64,000 nt of DNA. It comes from Apricaphanius iberus. Its lineage: Eukaryota; Chordata; Actinopteri; Cyprinodontiformes; Aphaniidae. Positions 1-11,885 of this stretch are shown in pieces. The stretch covers positions 310,001 through 374,000 of the forward strand of contig JAPXFQ010002804.1 in NCBI GenBank assembly GCA_028564705.1, in the 5' to 3' direction. A program made the translations under genes and the position numbers. The first letter of the stretch is position 1, and every line of letters begins with the position of its first letter. Below the pieces are notes generated by a model. It did no database searches. It had not been told where the DNA came from and saw nothing but the letters and a program-made list of their open reading frames with translations.

Positions 1-83
1 CAGATTTTGTGCATTTTTTAAAGACATGAGACGCAGAATATTGGGAGGAGAACAGCAAATAAGTAGGCGTTCCAGAGTGTGAT
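1..83 (+). repeat. Fragment of a dispersed repeat with an unoccupied TAA site
   Basis: The segment around 34-74 (AATATTGGGAGGAGAACAG, then AAATAAGTAGGCGTTCCA) recurs at 24859-24884 plus 25500-25517. There it is split at TAA by a 615-bp element. The copy here is uninterrupted (TAA at 60-62) and is cut by the window edge. Confidence 0.6.
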
Positions 84-2500
84 TTACTAAATATTTAAAT
101 GTTTGCCCCGACTCATCAAGCACCTATTTTTACCACTTCTGAAAGGTATGTCTTAAAATAAAATGTAGTAATCATGTACAATACCACAATGACAATTAGA
201 CTAAATATACATTATAAAAACAAAATTCATACATTTCAGATTACACATTTTTAAGATAAAAATTGTACTACTGCAAATTGACATTTAACAGAGGCCACGA
301 TAAAGTGTGGTAAATTAGTACAATATGGACATCTTAGCGACCTTGTTCTGGACATGCTGCAGCCTTAATCAGTCTGACTCTGGATTACGATGCCTGCATG
401 GAGCAGAGAGTGGCGCATGCAAAACGCACTCATTAAGGTTATTACTTAAATGTAATTCAAAACATTCTAGCCTAATAGTAATTAACTAGTAGTAATGGTA
501 ATTAACTCTGTAACGGCCATAGAATTGATACGTATGTCGATGTCCCCCAATTTTTTTTGCAAAAAACGCATCATGAATGGATGCACATATTCTTCCACTT
601 CCTAGCTGTAGGCAGCTCACATTGGCGGCCGTAAAGTACTCATTTGAATACTGCACCTTGTGTCTGTTATGAATTGCTCACACAGTCGCAGTAGATCATC
701 CGCAAATGAAGGACAAATCACTTGTGCAAATCTTTAGCACCGCACATGATTTTGCCCTCATTATTAGGAACCTTAATATGGGCCCAATGTATATCACAGC
801 TAAATTAGACAAAATTCCAAATAAAGATGTAAAGTATGTAGATCCACCATGGCGTCCTTCAATTTGTGCATGGCAAAAGAACATTTATGGAGAGATGAGA
901 ATGTTGGATAAAGGGAAGAGTGGGCGACCAAGAACATCTGAGGAAAACGTGGATAATGTTAGACAATCATCGCTCTCCCACAAAGTCCATCTGTACTGCT
1001 GCTAGACAGAACTACCATGTTCAAACACGATCATGTACGCTCATAACCTCTACATTAGAGTCACCATTTATCGTCTAAGGGGGTCTAGACTGTCCAATGT
1101 CCTAGGAAAATCACACTGAACTCCTGTGAAACATCTCTAGAGTCATTCCTCTCAAACTCCTTCTTCTCCATCCTACCCATCATTCTCAGACCTAAAAGTA
1201 TGAACTCTGAATTACAGAAAATATCACAGTGATGTACTCTCCTCAGTTTCACTCATAGTGAACTTCTACGCTGTTGTATACATTGCCCCTCTGCTTCTTC
1301 CATGTGGTGTCAGTTAAAGCTCTGTAGAAAGGGTTGACATAATCGTATTGTGGTCACAACAATTCAACCAAGGCCTATATTATTGAAATGTAACATAGTA
1401 GCTGCATCCTGCAGGAATCTGCGGCATCCCATTTGTTACTCCATATCCCAATGAAACCCGCTGTCCAGTGTGGAGAAATAAGGCAGTTGAGTGCTGCTAA
1501 GCAACACACGTGTGCTGTACTCGCCTCAAAATCGCCTCACCACAGGAACTGACACCTCTTGGTCCTTTGTGTCCCCTTTGCCTCTCTGCCCGCAGAATTG
1601 TAATAAGAATATCCTACGTTAATGTAAGGTCACATCACAATGAGGTTGAGACTTGAATTCCGCATCTCAACTGCTCTGTGATTTTGTTGACCCACAGAAA
1701 CCAGGCAGCGTTCACCAGGGAAAAGTTAGCAGCATCCAAACTCAACATTACAGCATTTCTATTGCAGTGAGCAGAAACTGTGAACTTTATCCCGGCATTC
1801 TTGTTCTCCTCTGTGCATTAACGCTTATATCGTCTTTTAATTACTATTTGGTATCCTGTTTGCGTACAGCTGAGCTTCTGATTTTTCTGCGATCGTGTCT
1901 CCCCCCTGCTGCAGGTCCAGAAGCAGCTACTGACAGCCGTCCAATGAAGCTGTGTGCACCTGATCTTTCGTTTGATACCCCTTTATGCTCCATTATATCA
2001 CTGCGATGGTAATCCTCAGATCTGAAGGGAGGGCCAATAACGGCCACTTTTTCATAGCCAAAGCAGAAGTGAAGTCCAGCTTTGTAAGGCACACAAAAAA
2101 CAGGTTTAGATTATGTTTTTTTTTTTCTCCTTTGGGAACCTGTGGACTGACACTGACACCCTTCCAGCAACTATCAACAGTGCAGAAAGTGGATAACCAG
2201 TTACCCTGATGTGTTCTCTAACACCGGAAGGCCGTCGTAGTAGTAAGCATTCCATCTCCTTTTCTGCTACTCCCCAGATTAATTTATTTTTTTCTGTTAT
2301 TTTGGCTGTTAACCTTGTTTTATTCCTCAGTATTATTCTCTCCATAGAAGCTCCACCTGGTCTGCTATCCTGCTCAGCTACAACGCCGTGCTGGATGAGG
2401 AGCATCGATTTAAATGAACCTTCCAGTAACTGAACATCCGCCATGTCTTGTTATCAACTTTTTACTTTGTTTAATATATAAAGTTCTCTTAGATCCGTTA
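84..2500. other. Intronic stretch without identified features
   Basis: The sequence is AT-rich. It holds short open frames without family similarity, with no conserved motif, clear terminal repeat or splice-bounded coding block that I recognise. The 99-codon frame at 706-1005 has no recognisable domain. Confidence 0.4.
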
Positions 2501-2519
2501 TTTTGTTCTTTTTGTGTCT

Positions 2520-2840
2520 CTGCTCTGTCTTATCAAACCCCCTGATGGTCGTGGCAGATGACCGTTTGTGCTAAGCCAGGTTCTGGTTCTGCAGGAGGTT
2601 TCTTCCTGTTAAAAGGGAGTTTTTCCTCTCCACTGTCACTACATGCTTGCTCAGTATCATAGATTACTGAGAAATTGCTGCATGTACAGGGCACAACCTC
2701 ACAGAAACAACTTGACAAAATCTGCTGAGTCTTCTTAAACAGAGCATTTTTTAACTGATTAAAATATTTGTACAATTGTATTGAATTGACTTTTCTTGTA
2801 AATTGCTTTGAGATTACATCAGTCCATTGAAATCTAAAAA
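2520..2840 (+). repeat. Dispersed fish repeat, probable non-LTR 3' region
   Basis: It contains GGTTCTGGTTCTGC, GGAGGTTTCTTCCTGTTAAAAG and a terminal TTGTATTGAATTGAC block. This is a layout familiar from abundant fish repeats ending in AATTGAATTG-type tails. Family assignment is from memory of the pattern only. Confidence 0.4.
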
Positions 2841-2934
2841 CATTTCACCAATGACATTTCATTTTATCCATCAGTTTCAGGCTGGGAGGTAACCAGTTTG
2901 TTCCTGCACATTCTACCCAATATCCTTTCATCTT

Positions 2935-4142
2935 AACACCATTGTCCCAGAGCTCCTCCACCAAAAACTGTCCCAGCTCACCGTGCCTCCATCCACCTGT
3001 CAGTGGATTACCAGTTTCCTGACTGACAGGAGGCAGCAGGTGAAACTGGGTAAGTTCACATCCAGCTCCCGTTCCCTTAGCATCGGCGCCCCCCAGGGAT
3101 GTGTTCTCTCCCCACTGCTCTTCTCCCTTTACACCACTGACTGCACGTCGAGGGACCCTTCTGTGAAACTCCTGAAGTTTGCAGATGACACCACCGTCAT
3201 TGGACTCATCCGCGACGGCGACGAGTCTGTGTACAGAAAGGAAGTGGAACAGCTGGTTCTCTGGTGCAGTCAGAACCACCTGGAGCTAAACCCGCTCAAA
3301 ACTGTGGAGATGACAGTGGACTTCAGGAAGAGACCACCATCAACATCTCCTCTCATGATCCTCAACAAGCCAGTCCCCACAGTGGAGTCTTTCAGGTTCC
3401 TAGGATCCACCATCACACGGGACCTGAAGTGGACCTCACACATCAACATAATAAGGAAAAAGGCCCAGCAAAGGCTGTACTTTCTGCGTCAGCTCAGGAA
3501 GTTCAACCTGCCCCAGGAGCTGCTGATCATCTTCTACACAGCAATAGTCCAGTCTGTCCTGACCTCATCCATCTCTGTCTGGTTCGGATCCATCACCAGG
3601 CAAGACAAGGACAGACTGCAGAGAACAGTCAGGACTGCAGAGAGGATCATAGGAACCGATCTTCCCTCCATTCAGGACCTATTCCGGGCCAGGGTCAGGA
3701 AGCGGGCCAGGAAAATCACCTCTGACCCCTCACACCCTGGCCACAATCTGTTTAGGCTCCTCCCCTCAGGTCGGCGTTACAGAGCGTTGTACGCCAAAAC
3801 CACCCGACACAAAAACAGTTTTTTCCCCCAGGCTGTCGCTCTGACGAACTCTGTCTAGTCACAGTGTGTGAGTGCACTCACATAACAATAAACTATAACT
3901 CTGCACTTCTGTACATACTCACTGTAAAATAACCCCGGCTTGGTGTATATATTATCCTTTATTATTTACGATCTGATATTTATTTGTATTTTTACTTATT
4001 TTTGTTCTTATTTTTCTTTTTTTCTTTTTTTATTTCACTTATTCAAGTTCTGTACTGGAGAAAAAAGTTTGCCGGAGTCAAATTCCTTGTATGTGACATA
4101 CTTGGCCAATAAACTGATTCTGATTCTGATTCTGATTCTGAT
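2935..4142 (+). mobile_element. 5'-truncated L2/CR1-like LINE with reverse-transcriptase C-terminal half
   Basis: An open frame to the stop at 3856-3858 encodes the second half of a non-LTR reverse transcriptase: GAPQGCVLSPLLFSLY (RT block 4), then LLKFADDTTVIGLI with the catalytic FADD (block 5), block 6-7 (NPLKTVEM, FRFLGSTI), and the thumb/C-terminal domain ending in FRLLPSGRRYRALY. Endonuclease and RT N terminus are missing, as expected for 5' truncation. A 3' UTR follows, ending in a (TGATTC)n microsatellite at 4117-4142, a 3' end typical of fish L2-group elements. The frame is intact for 291 codons from 2983, which suggests a fairly recent insertion. Confidence 0.85.
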
Positions 4143-4281
4143 CTGAAGACGACAGTTTCTAGTAGAGAGTTAAGACTTTGACTCAATTGGATTTTTAATT
4201 GGATGATGTTCCCAAACGCACATCACTACTGGTTTTGCAATGAACAACAAAAGCCGTCCCTCAGTGCAGTTGACAATGTAA

Positions 4282-5506
4282 TACTGCGTTCACACCGCAC
4301 AGTCTGTCTGCGTCAGACAAAGGACTCAACGGATGAAGTTTGACATATGTACTTTTTGGCTTTCAACATTTGCTTCTGAGCAAAAAGGAGGGTGTGGGTG
4401 GGGCTTCCTCTGTTGCCAGACCTTCTGAGCTATGGCGGATCGTATGGAGAGAATGTCTTGGCTTTATTTGCTAGTGTAATCAGATTTTTGAGACTCTTAA
4501 TAAATGAGAGAGATTCCTTTAAGCATTTGGAGGTTTTAATATGATTTGAATTGATCATACAGGAGGACAGCAACACATCACACCAAATGTGGAATACTGA
4601 ACCGTCTTGGTCTTACAACAACAAGCTTATATTATTACTAGCAATCCTGGTCTATCCTATTCGATAAAGTACAACTCTCAAGATGAAAATCAGAGACTTT
4701 GTGTCACCTTTCTCTTGGATTACAAAGCTGAGAACTTTGTGTATCTTTAAGGATGCCCGGTTGAAGAACCATCTCCATGGTAACACAGGATATGGACTAT
4801 CATTATCAAAAACTCTCTGTCCCTGTCCTGGGTAAAAACGTCACTTAATAACACTAGTCATTCAAACTGATAGTACAACATTAAGTAAAACGGGTCACAG
4901 TTGATTACAAAGTACAGAAAGTACATAACTTTAAATTCTTTCCACCACACTAGATAAAGCTAGACAACATCAACATCAGGTGCATAAGCGCTCATTCTTC
5001 AGATGCGTTCTGAGTTTGTGGAGTTTGACCATTTGCTCCAGCAGCTGCGTACGGAAGAGGTTCGCTTTCAGCGCTACTTCTGTCTTTCCAGCGCCTAATT
5101 TTACGACCTCCTTGGCCGCATCGGAGCTCAAACTCCTACCAGGACACCAACCACAGGTTCTCTGTTCCTCTCAAGGAGCGCCTGTCCACCTGTCTTCGGT
5201 AAGTGTTATTTCTGGTTTTTGAAATCTGCGTTTGTACATTCAAGATACATGTATAGTGACATCACTTCAGTGAGATGCTCTGATTGGTTGCCACACTGCG
5301 TTAACTGCGTTAACTGCGTTGGGTTCGTCAAAAGTTCAGCTTGCTCAACTTCTGCGTTGCTTGCGTTGCTGTATGAAACGCAAGTGAAGTGGACGGAGCC
5401 AACGCACCGCAAAACCCCTGACGGACCGCTGACGTCCTCGACCATAGACTTTACATGTAATCTTGCCGCAACTGACGCTGACGTATGGGGTGGTGTGAAC
5501 GCAGCA
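4282..5506 (+). mobile_element. Non-autonomous PIF-Harbinger element, copy 1 (TSD TAA)
   Basis: Ends TACTGCGTTCACACC and GGTGTGAACGCAGCA are inverted repeats flanked by TAA (4279-4281 and 5507-5509), the 3-bp duplication typical of Harbinger. Inside is the first exon of a HARBI1-like transposase: ATG at 4432, then, after an inserted LTR, the sequence for RFQRYF, FYDLL, and ERLSTCLR up to a GTAAGT donor at 5199. A TAA stop at 5096-5098 breaks the frame at the same codon as in the copy at 57181. The remainder of the transposase (DDE region) and the Myb-like second gene are absent. Confidence 0.8.
4475..4949 (+). mobile_element. Solo LTR nested in the Harbinger element
   Basis: This 475-bp insert begins TGTAATCAG and ends CCACCACA (TG...CA ends) and is flanked by the direct repeat CTAG (4471-4474 and 4950-4953). 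The sister element at 57181 has the uninterrupted site (TTTGCTAAATAAAGCTAGAC), showing that these 475 bp plus one CTAG were added. No reverse transcriptase or second LTR is present, so it is a solo LTR. A 4-bp duplication fits a Ty3/gypsy-type element, but the family is not established. Strand is assumed. Confidence 0.75.
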
Positions 5507-6280
5507 TAAAAATCTGTCTCAGAAGTCAGGGCTCTCATTTATCAACTGTACTTACGCACAGATCTGTGCCTTTTTTGTGAGTAGGAACAATTCTACGCAT
5601 TTTGTGGTATTTATCAAGTTGTACTTGTGTGTAGAAATGTTCTAAATATAAGTACATCTCTGACAATGCGTACGCGCAGCATCTAGTGTTAGAGAAAGGG
5701 AACTGCAGCAATAAAACAGGATTACGTTGACACTCATCAGTTTATTGCCTCAACCAAGTATCTCATGCTGGTGTCTTTCAGCAAAATAACTCATAAGGTT
5801 ATGAGCCGCGTTGCGATAATCTTTCAGGAAATTTTTGAAAATTGTGAAGATATACGTCATTGAATTTTGGGGTGATGATGCATCACGTGTAATCGTTTTT
5901 TGGTTGTTTTTTTTTTACACTTTTCACATGAGCTTAATGGGAAGTTGTTACACTAATAAATGCATGGTTCGCAAACTGAACTATGGAAACTAGATGGTTC
6001 CAGTTATTAACTGAACCCAACCGAGGGCAGCAGTCTCCCATTACTCATCGCTCCACACTGTATCAAATACAGTATGATGATCTGTTCCCCCTCAGTAGAA
6101 AAGCTGGCCCAGCTGAGTGCTGAGGGACCTTTTATTGTATTCAGTTTGACATCAAACCATGTGTCCTTTATTTTCAAAAGGAACCTTTCCACTGTCCGGA
6201 ATGAATTTACTGTCTCTGTCACTTTCTCCGAGGCAGTGTTCTCTTTTTATTGTTTAATGCTAAGCTAATAGAACTAGGGA

Positions 6281-6425
6281 TGCAATGATACCATACCACT
6301 TTTTTCTTTTTTACCGATTTGATACTGATACCTAAATCTGAGTACTTTCTGATACAGAGTACCAATGCCAACATGTCTACCACACGATAAAATGCAATTA
6401 ACTGGAAGTAAACATAAAACATCTT
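6281..6425 (+). repeat. Fragment of a hAT-type MITE (TAGGGATGCAA family)
   Basis: TAGGGATGCAATGATACC followed by ACCGATTTGATACTGATACC matches the left part of the complete 375-bp copy at 49920-50294. The right end is not evident. Confidence 0.55.
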
Positions 6426-6743
6426 TTTATTTACCCCTTTGTGTTTTTATGTCTATTGAGATTCCAATGATGTTTGCCAATCAAGAATACAATTGTAGCT
6501 TTAAATACAATAAACTCTTTTGACAAACCACCCAGACTGCAAGTCACTTTTCAAAGCCCCATACAACTGTTGGAACCAAGCCATCAAAAATGGCCTTTTA
6601 TGTCCTTAACAGAACAATTAATTTCCTCCAATAAAAAAAGCTGCTCCTGAACAAGTCTTTTTGTCCACAATCCAACATAGTTTGCAATTAATTCAATTCA
6701 GTTTAAAGCTTCATTCTCATTTTAACCTGTATGTGCTAGACAG

Positions 6744-7103
6744 GGGCTGCACAGTGGCGCAGTGGTTAGCACTGTTGCCTTGCAGCAAGAAGGTTGTGGG
6801 TTCATATCCCGGCCCAGGGTCTTTCTGCATGGAGTTTGCATGTTCTCCCCGTGCATGCGTGGGTTCCCTCCGGGTACTCCGGCTTCCTCGCACAGTCCAA
6901 AAACATGACTGTCAGGTTAATTGATCACTGTAAATTGTCCTTAGGTGTGAGTGTGTGCATGGTTGTTTGTCCTGTTTGTCCTGCCCTGTGATGGACTGGC
7001 GACCTGTCCAGGGTGTACCCCACCTCTCGCCCGTTGACAGCTGGAGATAGGCACCAGCACCCCCGCGACCCATAAAGGATTAAGCGGTTAAGAAAATGGA
7101 TGG
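6744..7103 (+). mobile_element. tRNA-headed SINE with (GGAT)n tail
   Basis: The head GTGGCGCAGTGGTTAGC resembles a pol III A box and GGTTCATATCCCGG a B box. The body has GGAGTTTGCATGTTCTCC and CTGGCGACCTGTCCAGGGTG, and the end is AAGAAAATGGATGG. It is flanked by the 13-bp direct repeat ATGTGCTAGACAG (6731-6743 and 7104-7116), showing target-primed insertion by LINE machinery. The family is abundant in fish. I leave the family name open. Confidence 0.85.
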
Positions 7104-7691
7104 ATGTGCTAGACAGTGAATGTCTAAATAAAATACATCAATAAAATAATCAAATTATCCTTCCCACATTTCTAAAAAACACACACATACCACCATTTAT
7201 TCTGATATTGCACGTTCCCATTCTATAGTCTAATGTTAAGAAGTGACTTTTCTGGCATTTCAGGTTGTTATTGCTGTCAGATAGAAATTGTTTCCAAAAC
7301 TGTTTGTTCTTGATTTGATTGTCCTCTGTCATCTGCCTGATTGCAACAGTTTGAACAGACTGATTAGGATGGAAAGTGTCTCTGCCGTTAAAATCCTTAG
7401 TTAATTCCTTTCATCATTTCTAACATTTGTGTGCTCAAGTTAAGCCTAAAAATAACACAGCACCCTTCTTTTTTGTGATGTTTATTGGCTACTGATAAAC
7501 AATTAATTTGTGTATTACCGCTTTATTAAAAAAGAACAGTATGTGAATTACCGCTTTATTAAAAAAGAACAGTATGGTCATGGATCACCACACAATTGGA
7601 CATTTATTAAAATATAAGTAGCGTGTGTTTGAGCCTGTATGTATAAATATTTACCGTCTGCAGTCAGTTCTTCTTTTAGAAATCGCTGAAG

Positions 7692-7856
7692 GATGGACTC
7701 CATCCATCCATCCATCCATCCATTATCTGGATTACTGTGTATCTTCTGGAAGGAGAACATGAAAACTCCATGCAGAAAGACCCCAGGTCAGAATTCGAAC
7801 CCAGGACCTTTTTTCTGCTAGACATCAGTGCTACCAACTGCTCGGCTGTGCACCCC
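7692..7856 (-). mobile_element. Shortened SINE copy, minus strand
   Basis: Same family as 6744-7103, in reverse. The (TCCA)n tail (7698-7722) is joined to the tRNA-like head, with the middle of the body deleted. Direct repeats AATCGCTGAAG (7681-7691) and AATCACTGAAG (7857-7867) flank it, with one mismatch. Confidence 0.8.
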
Positions 7857-7867
7857 AATCACTGAAG

Positions 7868-8970
7868 TTATCTGTTGTATTCTGAGTCCACACTAAAAGA
7901 AGAAAGGGTACAAATACATTCCAAAAAGCCTCTAATTAAAATACTTTGTCCCATTCATGCCTATGATGTCAAAAATTACAGTTCTGACCAGGACTGTAAA
8001 CGTATAAAATTATATAAAATGCTTGAAAGAAAGTTTGCCTTTTAAGGGAGAATGGAGGTGAAGTTATTTTTATACATGTGCCAGCTCAACCGATTTGCAC
8101 AGCGTCAATCCTGCATCAGGTTGCATTTCATGTTTCATTCCAAAAAGGCTGCAATAGCTACTTTATCCTAACAACTAACGATGGACTAAGCGCATAAGCA
8201 TTTTATCGTCAAACTACAGGTGACACAGTGAGCCTTGTAGCCCACATCCATCTGTTGTGTTTTTTCCCCCGTCTTGACTGTTATTCTGCTGTCACTGAGC
8301 TATCAGCCTGTATTTGTTTTCCACCCTCCAGGCGTACCACATTTAGTATCAGAGATCCTACTCGTGTATCAGAGACACCAGCGGACCGCACACTGAGCAC
8401 AAGCCGCCGACGCTGATTTCATGCTGCGGTTCAGGCGGCAATAACTCATACAGGAGGACCACACACTCCTACTCCTTCTGCAGATGGAATAAAGTGGTAC
8501 AGATAAGAACACGTGGGAGTGTATCACAGGGAGAATATTACTGCCAGGGCTGTATTAACAGCTGGTGGTGGCGGTCCTCAGCAATCCCTGTTGCATGTGT
8601 GGACGTAACTTACAGGATTTCCCCAGCGGTATTACATGCAGCTCCTTTAGGAGTTCAACAAACTGAATGAGTAAGTTCTGGAGCGCCTCGAGAGTCCATA
8701 ACAGGATAAAATGTAAATCGGTTGGTCCTTCAACAGCGAGAAAAAACAGCCAGCAGTTTGGCAGCTGTGTACTTTTTCGTGCTGACTTCACACGCTCAGA
8801 CGTGAGGTGAGGTAAATGTCACCTCTCGAAATGTGAGGCCGAGTTTTGAAATGTTCCATAGATGTTTTTTAGCATGAAGAAACATGTATGTTTTTATACA
8901 TCCTTGTTTGAAATATACAGTGCCTTACAACCTTGTCCCCCATTTGAATATTTTTGCATTTAGTCATCAT
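7868..8970. other. Intronic stretch without identified features
   Basis: No terminal repeats, domains or exon-like blocks are recognised. The open frames at 8228-8416 and 8555-8791 match nothing I know. Confidence 0.35.
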
Positions 8971-8980
8971 ACGAGCAGCA

Positions 8981-9347
8981 CCGTCAATGGACCCTGGGTA
9001 TTCACAGGGGTCAGGGACCAAAGCAGCTCGCAAATAGCTGAATTACATGAGACCCTCCTTCCAAAAACGCTTGCAACTGGCCATTTTAATAGTTCAAACA
9101 CCAAATGTATCTTAATATTCATTGATACGCACAGTGGAAACTGTCTTTGACCTACTAACAAAGCTAATTTCCAAAGTTTTTCTTATCTACACTCTTGAGT
9201 GTACAGCCAGTTTGATTAGAAAATAAATGGTGCCGCTAGACTGTATCATGTATAGCTGTACCTACGTATTTCAGCTTCCCAAGCAGCTTTTCTGCAGAAT
9301 ATTTTCCGCAAATTGGTGAATCCACAAATATGTAGAGGTCCACCGTA
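8981..9347. repeat. MITE of the CAGTGGACCC family, degenerate copy
   Basis: The left end (CAATGGACCCTGGGTATTC) and right end (AGGTCCACCGTA) are inverted. The interior AAAACGCTTGCAACTGGCC and GTGGAAACTGTCTTTG matches the copy at 30694-31102. TA at the end suggests the Tc1/mariner/pogo superfamily. Confidence 0.5.
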
Positions 9348-10780
9348 TTGGGATTTCTTGCGATCCACCAACACAAATGAGTACATCCTTGTGTAAAAGA
9401 AGGAAATTACAAATTGTTTTGAATTCTCTCAAATAAAAATGTGCGGCAAACATTTGTATTATAAATTTCTTAATAACTGTTAATTACCCTGAAAAAAATC
9501 AAGGTCAGTCAATTATGTTTAGAGATCACCTGATTGGCTAAAATTGTCCATAGTTCATTATCATTATGAATGCATATCCTGTGTTGGGAGTAACAGCGTT
9601 TAAGTATAACGCAGTTACTGTGGAAGTTGAACAGTGAAATTTGTTCGAGTTAATGAGGAGATTGGTGGGGATAGATAGAGAATAACCTGGGAAAATAAGT
9701 TTGTTGAGTTGGTGGATCACTTTGCGATAAACCCATGAGCCGAAACAAGCACATTCACTGAAAGAGCTCAGATCTCAACATATTCATTGTTAGAAAGGCC
9801 CAGTCCAAGTCCATGCCTAAAACTGAGAAATAGAATAGACAGAAAATTGTTGATTGCACTCCATGAATCTGACTGAATCTGATGGATTTAACAAAGAGGA
9901 ATAGGCAAAGATTTAGTCTCTAAATGTGCAAAGTTGGTAGAGAAGTCATTTCATTTTACTTCACATATTGGTCTATCTCAAAAATTCCCAATAAGATGGA
10001 TGGAAATTGGCTGTGAAGTATTTTGCATGCTAATATGTGAATTTTCTGACACATATGAATAAAAAGCTCCTGATCAGTTTCTAATTGCTGAATGTTTTGA
10101 TAGTTTGGAATGAAGCCTGGGATTTCCTCTCTTTATGCTGCTCATATATACTGCCCTCTTCAGAATATATAAACATTTTTCCAGTATTCAATACAAAAGC
10201 CGACAAAGGCAGTGTTTGTAAGAGCAACAAAAAATGATCATCCCATTCTAAACTCCTCTCCAGGTTGGGCTATATCCCTTTAGGTAAGAGTTAAAAACGC
10301 AAACTGGTGTGATCCGGAGTCATTTAACGGCTCTCTGGAGGATGAAGGAGTCTCACCTGATCTGTTTGCTTCATCTCAGATCAAATTAAAGCTAACAAGA
10401 AGACTTCAGCATCAGACTGAGTAGTTCATGTATTAAACAACATGTGATATGAATTTCAATGCTACCAGCTGTGAATTCAAATCTTCAGCTTTGAGTAAGT
10501 CTGGTGATACAATGCATGTGACGTAGCGCAGGTGTTCAAAAATAAAATGTTATTAATATTTGAAAGAGTCTTACAGATTTTATATTTGTTGTCATTCTTA
10601 AGCATATTATATTGAATGAAAACGATGGAAGTTAAATGATAAAAAGTATTGTATGTATGCAAAGTCATAAGGCTTTTTTTTTAAATAGTATTGTTAATCA
10701 AGCATCAACCCATCAAATAAAAAAGGAAAAAATCCAGTAGTTGTTCCCACCTCCATCAACCCTCACCTGTGCCTGTTGAG
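9348..10780. other. Intronic stretch, mostly featureless
   Basis: AT-rich sequence. A weak hAT-end-like segment (AGTAACAGCGTTTAAGTATAACGCAG, near 9588-9615) recalls the GTAACGCGTTAC motifs of the element at 26101. Nothing else is recognised. Confidence 0.35.
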
Positions 10781-10782
10781 GA

Positions 10783-10836
10783 GAACCCCAGGGCATGATG
10801 TTGCCACTACCATGTTTAAGAGGAGGTTTGGTCTGC
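10783..10836 (-). pseudogene. Tc1 transposase relic
   Basis: On the minus strand this reads as a degenerate form of the [11 protein letters not shown] block of Tc1 transposases (compare 18799-18834). Only about 50 bp are recognisable. Confidence 0.5.
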
Positions 10837-10989
10837 TCAGGCAAACAGAAGTTGAGTAATAATCAAGTCATTAATTTAGTAATTTTAGGCTTGACTTGAA
10901 TTTTTTTTTCAAAGACTTTTGACTTGAATTGGACTTTCACACTAATGACTTGGGACTTGACTTAGTTGAACCTGTTTACTTGCTATTTT

Positions 10990-11450
10990 ACTCAATACCT
11001 AAATGGTAACCTTAGATAATTACCAATACCTAAAGTTACCATTTAGGTATTCCCAATACCTAAATGGTAACTTTAGGTATTGGTTACTATTTAGGTATTG
11101 GTAAATACCTAAATACGGGAGATTTTTAAATAGTGCGCTCGACTTATAAAAAACCCTCATGATTTTAACTCTAAGACACATTAAAGTATTATTAATTGAT
11201 TAAATATTTCTTACTTTCGTAAGTGACCATTGTATAAGCAGGATAATGCCCTTCAAGGTGTCCATTATCCGAAAATAATGGACTTCTCGGAATCAACAGT
11301 CCGACTTGAAGCGGAAGACTGTTCACGCCTCCAAGTCGTCCATTGTTTTCTGATAATGGACAGCTCGTCGGGCATTATCCCTTACGTATTTACCTTAGTT
11401 ATCTAGCAATACCTAAATAGTAACTTTAAGTATTTACCAATACTTAAAGT
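10990..11450. repeat. AT-rich interleaved palindromes around a foldback MITE
   Basis: The motif AATACCTAAATGGTAAC and its complement alternate at 10996-11117 and recur at 11405-11450. Between them (11240-11390) is a hairpin-type element with inverted ends GGATAATGCCCTTCAAGG / GACGAGCTGTCC...GGGCATTATCC. The interior carries CAGTCCGACTTGAAGCGG and GCCTCCAAGTCGTCC. It looks like a foldback MITE inside, or flanked by, a second palindromic repeat. Confidence 0.55.
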
Positions 11451-11734
11451 TTAAAATTCTTATTTTTTCAAAATTGCACAATTTTAAGTCATTTTACCCA
11501 TCCCATATCAACAATCCCAGTATGTATGTGTGCAAGTCCCCCATGAGCCAATCAAATTGACCGGATTCTTTAACCAGGGTGTTGTTTTTTAAATGAAGAT
11601 TTTAAAAAGGATACATGGACTGTTATTTACATTGAACAGAATGTTGTTTTAAAAAAATGACCAAGTAATTACTTGACGTTCAAAGTTTCAGACTTGGGAC
11701 TTGATAACGACTCAGCTGAAGTTACTATTTACTG

Positions 11735-11857
11735 CATATTTTTTTGGACTCTTTATTCTGTTCGCTGCAGCTTTGCTGCTGTTAAAATCAAATTTCTCCT
11801 TGTGGGACAACAAAACATTGTTCTGTTCTGTTCTATTCTATTCTATTCTATTCTTGT
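11735..11857 (+). repeat. LINE 3' end with (TTCTA)n tail
   Basis: TTTCTCCTTGTGGGACAAC followed by TTCTGTTCTGTTC and (TATTC)n resembles the 3' terminus of fish non-LTR elements, which end in a short-unit microsatellite. There is no coding part. Confidence 0.5.
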
Positions 11858-11885
11858 GATGTCACAAATATGCACCACTGATTGA

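Noticed and set aside
706..1005. A 99-codon frame as a host gene
   Set aside because: No domain, splice sites or conserved motif. The opposite frame is equally open. Length is within chance expectation.
6744..6810. A genuine tRNA gene
   Set aside because: A/B-box-like blocks are present but there is no cloverleaf with matching acceptor stem. The unit is a SINE with a 13-bp target duplication and a (GGAT)n tail.
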